Shown here: positions 4,930-8,975 of the stretch, piece by piece
Position numbering within the stretch: position 1 is the first letter of the stretch
Layout: each line of letters opens with the position of its first letter
Assembly: GCA_945905915.1 (NCBI GenBank)
Contig: CAMDQL010000070.1
Location: 1-8,975, forward strand
Source of the DNA: Flavobacterium psychrophilum
GTDB lineage: Bacteria > Bacteroidota > Bacteroidia > Flavobacteriales > Flavobacteriaceae
Direction of reading: 5' to 3'
DNA: 8,975 nucleotides
Translations under genes and position numbers: made by a program
Notes under the pieces: generated by a model
The model's input: only the letters and a program-made list of their open reading frames with translations
Databases searched by the model: none
Told to the model about the DNA's origin: nothing

Positions 4930-7638
4930 ATGAAAGACGAAGAAGAAGAAAACATCATTCCAAACGAAGACGAAAATTTCGATTATCAAGACCATTCTAC
5001 TAACGAGGAAGGTTTTGATGATATTCACGTTTCAACGGGACATCATTTTTACGAAAATAACGAAAACCCAGAAGACACCATTACCAAGGTTACAGGAATG
5101 TTCAAAGATTGGTTTTTGGACTACGCTTCGTATGTAATTCTAGAACGTGCAGTTCCGGCCATTGAAGATGGGTTTAAACCCGTGCAACGTCGTATCATGC
5201 ACTCTATGAAAGAGTTAGATGATGGTCGTTACAATAAAGTAGCGAATATCGTTGGGCACACCATGCAGTATCACCCTCATGGAGATGCGAGTATTGGTGA
5301 CGCCATGGTACAAATTGGGCAAAAAGACCTAATCATCGACATGCAAGGAAACTGGGGAAATATCTTAACAGGAGATAGTGCTGCTGCTTCCCGATACATT
5401 GAAGCCCGAATTTCAAAATTTGGTCACGATGTGTTGTATTCGCCAAAAATCACCGAATGGGGAATGTCATATGATGGTCGTCGTGCGGAACCGATTAATC
5501 TTCCGGTGAAGTTTCCATTGCTGTTGGCACAAGGAGCCGAAGGTATTGCCGTAGGTTTGTCGACAAAAGTGTTACCGCACAACTTTAACGAACTAATAGA
5601 TTCTTCTATCAAAATATTAAAAGGGAAACCTTTTACCTTATTTCCCGATTTTCCAACGGCTGGTATTGCGGATGTTTCCAATTATAATGATGGATTACGC
5701 GGTGGTCGTGTGCGTGTGCGTGCAAAAATTGGGCAATTTGACAAACAAACTTTGGTTATTACTCAAATTCCGTTTTCAACCAATACGTCAACGTTAATTG
5801 ATAGTATATTGAAAGCCAACGAAAAAGGGAAAATCAAAATCAAGAAAATTGAAGACAACACGGCTGCTGAGGTTGAAATTTTAATCCACCTTCCGCCGGG
5901 CGTTTCTCCTGATAAAACCATTGATGCATTGTATGCGTTTACCGCTTGTGAAACTTCGGTTGCGCCTCTAGGTTGTGTGATTGAAAATCATAAGCCTTTG
6001 TTTATCGGTGTTTCAGATATGTTAAAAATTTCGACCAACAGAACGGTTGATTTGCTTAAACGCGAATTGGAAATTCAGTTGGACGAATTAGAAAATAAAT
6101 GGCATTTCTCTACCTTAGAAAAGATTTTCATTCGTGAAGAAATGTATATCGACTTCAAATTGTATTCCGACAGAGAATCATTGTATAAATATATGTATGA
6201 CCGATTTGAGCCATTTTTAAAATCGTTTGTTCGTGATATTAATGATGATGATTTACAAAAATTGACGCAAATTCCAATGATTCGTATTACGCGTTTCGAC
6301 TCGGATAAAGCGGATGATGCAATTTCGAAATTGGAAGCCGAAATGGAACAAGTGAAATACCATTTGGACCATATTATTGAGTACACGATAGATTTCTTTC
6401 AAAGATTAAAAGATAAATATGGAATTGGGCGCGAGCGCCAAACAGAATTAAGAAGTTTTGATACTATTGAGGCTACAAAAGTAGTTTTAAGAAATACAAA
6501 ATTATATGTAAATCGGGAAGAAGGGTTCTTTGGAACGGGTTTAAAGAAAGACGAATATGTTGCTGATTGTTCGGATATTGACGATGTAATTGTATTCCTT
6601 CGCGATGGAAAAATGATGGTAGCAAAAGTGGATGACAAAAAATTCGTTGGAAAAGACATTATTCATATTACTGTTTTTGATAAAAACGACAAAAGAACAA
6701 TTTACAACATGATGTATCGTGATGGTAATAACGGTTCTACTTTTATAAAACGCTTCAATGTTTCGGGTGTTACTCGTGATAAATTTTACGATTTAACACA
6801 AGAAAATAAAGGTTCCATGGTACTGTATTTTTCTGCCAATCCAAATGGTGAAGCCGAAGTAGTAACGATTTTATTACGTCAAGTAGGTAGCGTGAAAAAA
6901 CTAAAATGGGATGTTGATTTCACTGATATTGCTATCAAGGGAAGAGCTTCTCGTGGAAATACGGTAACCAAATATCCAATCAAAAAAATTGAGTTAAAAG
7001 AGAAAGGAATTTCAACGCTGCGACCACGAAAAGTTTGGTTTGATGATACGGTACAGCGCTTGAATGTCGATGGAAGAGGAGAGTTGTTAGGTGAATTCCG
7101 CCCAAATGATCGTTTATTGATTGTGAATCAATCGGGAAAACTAAAAACCATTATTCCAGAATTGACTACGCATTTCGAAGAAGATATGATTGTGTTGGAG
7201 AAATGGAATCCAAATAAGCCGGTTTCATGTATTTATTATTGTGGCGAAAAAGACCGTTATTTTGTGAAACGTTTCTTAGTTGAAAATGAAAACAAAGAAG
7301 AAATCTTCATCACTGAACATGAGAAATCACAATTAGAAATAGTTTCAACTGATTGGCGTCCGGTTGCTGAGGTAATTTTTACCAAAGTAAAAGGAATTCA
7401 AAAAGATAATCAAACAATTGACTTAGAGCAATTTATAGCTGTTAAAGGAATTAAAGCTTTAGGTAATCAATTGACCGCAGATAAATTGAAACAAATCAAT
7501 TTATTAGAATCATTACCGTATGAAGAACCGGAAGAAATAGTTCCTGAAGAAATGGAAGTTTCAGATGAAAGTAATCTTTCAGACGATATTCAAACCGAAT
7601 TAGATGAAGACGGACAAATCACATTGTCGTTAGAATAA
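4930..7638 (+). CDS. parC: DNA topoisomerase IV subunit A
   Basis: The DNA-cleaving subunit partnered with ParE. Its 902 residues make it much longer than E. coli ParC (752). An acidic tail occupies residues 1-50. The breakage-reunion core (about 52-500) has the QRDR segment HPHGDASIGD at 115-124 and catalytic tyrosine Y156 in AAASRYIEAR, preceded by the conserved R155. A helical coiled-coil region leads into a C-terminal beta-pinwheel domain (about 510-855), where KGRASRGN at 670-677 replaces a true GyrA box; this and the parE neighbour support topoisomerase IV over gyrase. Residues 861-902 form a second acidic tail with no lysine or arginine. At the position of the usual quinolone-contact serine there is alanine (A120), while the acidic partner D124 is kept. 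An in-frame TAA at 4915-4917 fixes 4930 as the first possible start, so the N-terminal tail is real if this ATG is used. A strong terminator follows. Confidence 0.96.
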   Translation: MKDEEEENIIPNEDENFDYQDHSTNEEGFDDIHVSTGHHFYENNENPEDTITKVTGMFKDWFLDYASYVILERAVPAIEDGFKPVQRRIMHSMKELDDGRYNKVANIVGHTMQYHPHGDASIGDAMVQIGQKDLIIDMQGNWGNILTGDSAAASRYIEARISKFGHDVLYSPKITEWGMSYDGRRAEPINLPVKFPLLLAQGAEGIAVGLSTKVLPHNFNELIDSSIKILKGKPFTLFPDFPTAGIADVSNYNDGLRGGRVRVRAKIGQFDKQTLVITQIPFSTNTSTLIDSILKANEKGKIKIKKIEDNTAAEVEILIHLPPGVSPDKTIDALYAFTACETSVAPLGCVIENHKPLFIGVSDMLKISTNRTVDLLKRELEIQLDELENKWHFSTLEKIFIREEMYIDFKLYSDRESLYKYMYDRFEPFLKSFVRDINDDDLQKLTQIPMIRITRFDSDKADDAISKLEAEMEQVKYHLDHIIEYTIDFFQRLKDKYGIGRERQTELRSFDTIEATKVVLRNTKLYVNREEGFFGTGLKKDEYVADCSDIDDVIVFLRDGKMMVAKVDDKKFVGKDIIHITVFDKNDKRTIYNMMYRDGNNGSTFIKRFNVSGVTRDKFYDLTQENKGSMVLYFSANPNGEAEVVTILLRQVGSVKKLKWDVDFTDIAIKGRASRGNTVTKYPIKKIELKEKGISTLRPRKVWFDDTVQRLNVDGRGELLGEFRPNDRLLIVNQSGKLKTIIPELTTHFEEDMIVLEKWNPNKPVSCIYYCGEKDRYFVKRFLVENENKEEIFITEHEKSQLEIVSTDWRPVAEVIFTKVKGIQKDNQTIDLEQFIAVKGIKALGNQLTADKLKQINLLESLPYEEPEEIVPEEMEVSDESNLSDDIQTELDEDGQITLSLE

Positions 7639-7644
7639 ATTTTT

Positions 7645-7681
7645 GGCCTGCAAGGTTTCTATAACCATGCAGGTCTTTTTT
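7645..7681 (+). terminator. Intrinsic terminator after parC
   Basis: The left arm GGCCTGCA (7645-7652) pairs with TGCAGGTC (7668-7675) through one G-U pair. Past an A-A mismatch the stem continues as GGTT (7654-7657) with AACC (7663-7666), closing on a 5-nt loop. Six T residues follow at 7676-7681. It begins 7 nt after the parC stop codon and should end the parE-parC transcript. Confidence 0.92.
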
Positions 7682-7725
7682 ACTATCACAATCACAACTT
7701 TTACCCTAAATTAAAACACAATAAC
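7682..7725. other. Short spacer upstream of fhs
   Basis: This 44-nt spacer must hold the fhs promoter or leader if the preceding terminator is efficient, but I find no TAnnTTTG match in it. It contains ATCACA twice in tandem (7685-7696). The start codon is preceded by an A-rich run rather than a Shine-Dalgarno sequence. Confidence 0.4.
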
Positions 7726-8975
7726 ATGCCTACATTTCCATCAGATATTGAAATTGCACAAAATGCAACGATGTCTCATATCAAAGAAATTGCCAAAAAA
7801 ATAAATATTAAAGAAGACGATTTAGAATATTACGGTAAGTATAAAGCTAAATTACCACTTCATTTGCAACAAGAACATCCTAAAGGAAAACTAATTTTAG
7901 TTTCAGCTATGTCGCCTACTAAATATGGGGAAGGAAAAACCACCATGTCTATCGGTTTGACGGATGGTTTGAATTATATTGGTAAAAAAGCGATTGCGGT
8001 TTTACGCGAGCCTTCATTGGGGCCTGTTTTTGGTTTAAAAGGTGGAGCAGCTGGTGGTGGTTATGTGCAAGTGTTGCCAATGGAAGATATCAATTTGCAT
8101 TTCACAGGCGATTTTTCGGCAATTGAAAAGGCGAATAACTTACTTTCGGCGGTGATTGATAATAATTTACAAAACACCAAATATTCCTTAAATCTAGACC
8201 CAAAATCGATAGCATGGAAAAGGGTGATGGATATGAATGATCGTTCGTTGCGCCAAATTATTATTGGAGTTGGCGCTAAAGCGAATGGAATCATGCGCGA
8301 AGACGGTTTCAATATTACTCCTGCATCAGAAGTCATGGCGATTTTATGTTTGGCGAAAGATTTAGCAGATTTAAAATTCCGATTAGGAAATATATTCGTT
8401 GGGAAAACCCTTGACGGAAAAACTATTTTTGCAAGAGATTTAAATGTGGTAGGAGCAATGGCAACTTTATTGAAAGATGCAATTAAACCCAATTTAGTCC
8501 AAACCATCGACGGAAATCCAGCTATTTTACATGGTGGACCATTTGCCAGTATTGCACAAGGAACCAATACAGCTATTGCAACTAAAATGGGATTATCTCT
8601 TGGTGATTACGTTGTAACAGAAGCAGGTTTTGGTGCTGATTTAGGTGCTGAGAAGTTTCTACATATTAAATGCGAACAAAGTGGTTTAAAACCTGATGCG
8701 GTTGTTTTAGTTGCAACAATTAGAGCTATAAAACATCACGCAGGATTAATAGCGGAAGATTTCAAAACAGAAAACGTAAGCGCTATTGAAAAAGGCTTTT
8801 GTAATTTAGAAAAGCACATCGAAAATATGCAACAATTTGGATTGAATCCTGTGGTTTGTATTAATGCTTTCCCAGATGATACCCAAGCAGAATATGACAA
8901 ATTAAAAGAATTATGCGCTACTAAAGGTGTTACAGCAATTGTAAGTACGGCATTTATTCATGGTGGAAAAGGTTC
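7726..8975 (+). CDS. fhs: Formate-tetrahydrofolate ligase (10-formyl-THF synthetase), 3' end outside window
   Basis: This enzyme makes 10-formyl-tetrahydrofolate from formate, tetrahydrofolate and ATP, feeding purine and other one-carbon synthesis in the cytosol. The frame is open from the ATG at 7726 to the window edge, covering 416 full codons; the family usually has about 556 residues, so roughly the last quarter is missing. The nucleotide-binding loop YGEGKTT is at residues 67-73. [20 protein letters not shown] follows at 93-112, then HFTGD at 125-129, LHGGPFA near 268-274 and [13 protein letters not shown] at 299-311, all signatures of the family. No frameshift or premature stop is seen. 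The ATG at 7726 is the only sensible start, giving the expected N-terminal length before the nucleotide loop. It stands alone after a terminator, with no other folate gene visible. Confidence 0.97.
   Translation, partial: MPTFPSDIEIAQNATMSHIKEIAKKINIKEDDLEYYGKYKAKLPLHLQQEHPKGKLILVSAMSPTKYGEGKTTMSIGLTDGLNYIGKKAIAVLREPSLGPVFGLKGGAAGGGYVQVLPMEDINLHFTGDFSAIEKANNLLSAVIDNNLQNTKYSLNLDPKSIAWKRVMDMNDRSLRQIIIGVGAKANGIMREDGFNITPASEVMAILCLAKDLADLKFRLGNIFVGKTLDGKTIFARDLNVVGAMATLLKDAIKPNLVQTIDGNPAILHGGPFASIAQGTNTAIATKMGLSLGDYVVTEAGFGADLGAEKFLHIKCEQSGLKPDAVVLVATIRAIKHHAGLIAEDFKTENVSAIEKGFCNLEKHIENMQQFGLNPVVCINAFPDDTQAEYDKLKELCATKGVTAIVSTAFIHGGKG

Noticed and set aside
3001..7638. Possibility that this pair is DNA gyrase (gyrB-gyrA)
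   Set aside because: The B subunit lacks the large Gram-negative GyrB insertion, the A subunit lacks a true GyrA box and has HPHGDASIGD rather than the HPHGDS form, and the genes are adjacent as parE-parC.
8061..8567. Open frame of 168 codons on the minus strand
   Set aside because: It is wholly antisense to fhs, whose plus-strand translation shows every family motif. The minus-strand product resembles nothing I recognise and has no start context of its own.

Overview
The window is an AT-rich stretch of ordinary bacterial chromosome that looks like Bacteroidota, most likely a Flavobacterium-type flavobacterium. This rests on codon use rich in A and T, the absence of Shine-Dalgarno sequences (starts are preceded by A-rich TAAAA-like runs), a TAnnTTTG-type promoter element, and proteins with the flavobacterial form: a two-subunit topoisomerase IV with a long ParC, and a LuxC-family acyl-CoA reductase beside a YfhL-like ferredoxin. 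The species cannot be fixed from the sequence.

Layout. A LuxC-family acyl-CoA reductase lies on the minus strand (111-1169). Divergent from it, on the plus strand, are a 2[4Fe-4S] ferredoxin (1305-1655) and the ribosome-associated P-loop NTPase YchF (1751-2845), closed by a strong terminator at 2880-2912. Next come topoisomerase IV subunits parE (3001-4857) and parC (4930-7638), very probably one transcription unit, closed by a second strong terminator (7645-7681). The window ends inside fhs, formate-tetrahydrofolate ligase (7726 to the edge, about three quarters of the usual length). Apart from parE and parC, which form one enzyme that decatenates daughter chromosomes, the genes serve unrelated housekeeping roles: redox and acyl/aldehyde metabolism, translation-linked stress control, and one-carbon supply. 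There are no tRNA, rRNA, CRISPR, insertion-sequence or phage features, and no defence or secretion system.

The least expected signal lies between the genes. Four of the five complete intergenic spacers contain short degenerate tandem arrays phased at 7 or 8 nt, each with its own unit: GTC/GAC-anchored units at 1227-1300, a GC-rich octad at 1715-1738, GAAAATA-like heptads at 2851-2885, and CAGT-anchored heptads at 4855-4889 that begin on the parE stop codon. They resemble in form the heptanucleotide short tandem repeats known from cyanobacterial spacers, but I know of no established name or mechanism for them here. Other points of interest are two head-on overlapping promoter elements between the reductase and ferredoxin genes, an alanine at the usual quinolone-contact serine of ParC, acidic tails at both ends of ParC, and a long inter-cluster loop in the ferredoxin. 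I found no convincing new multi-gene system.
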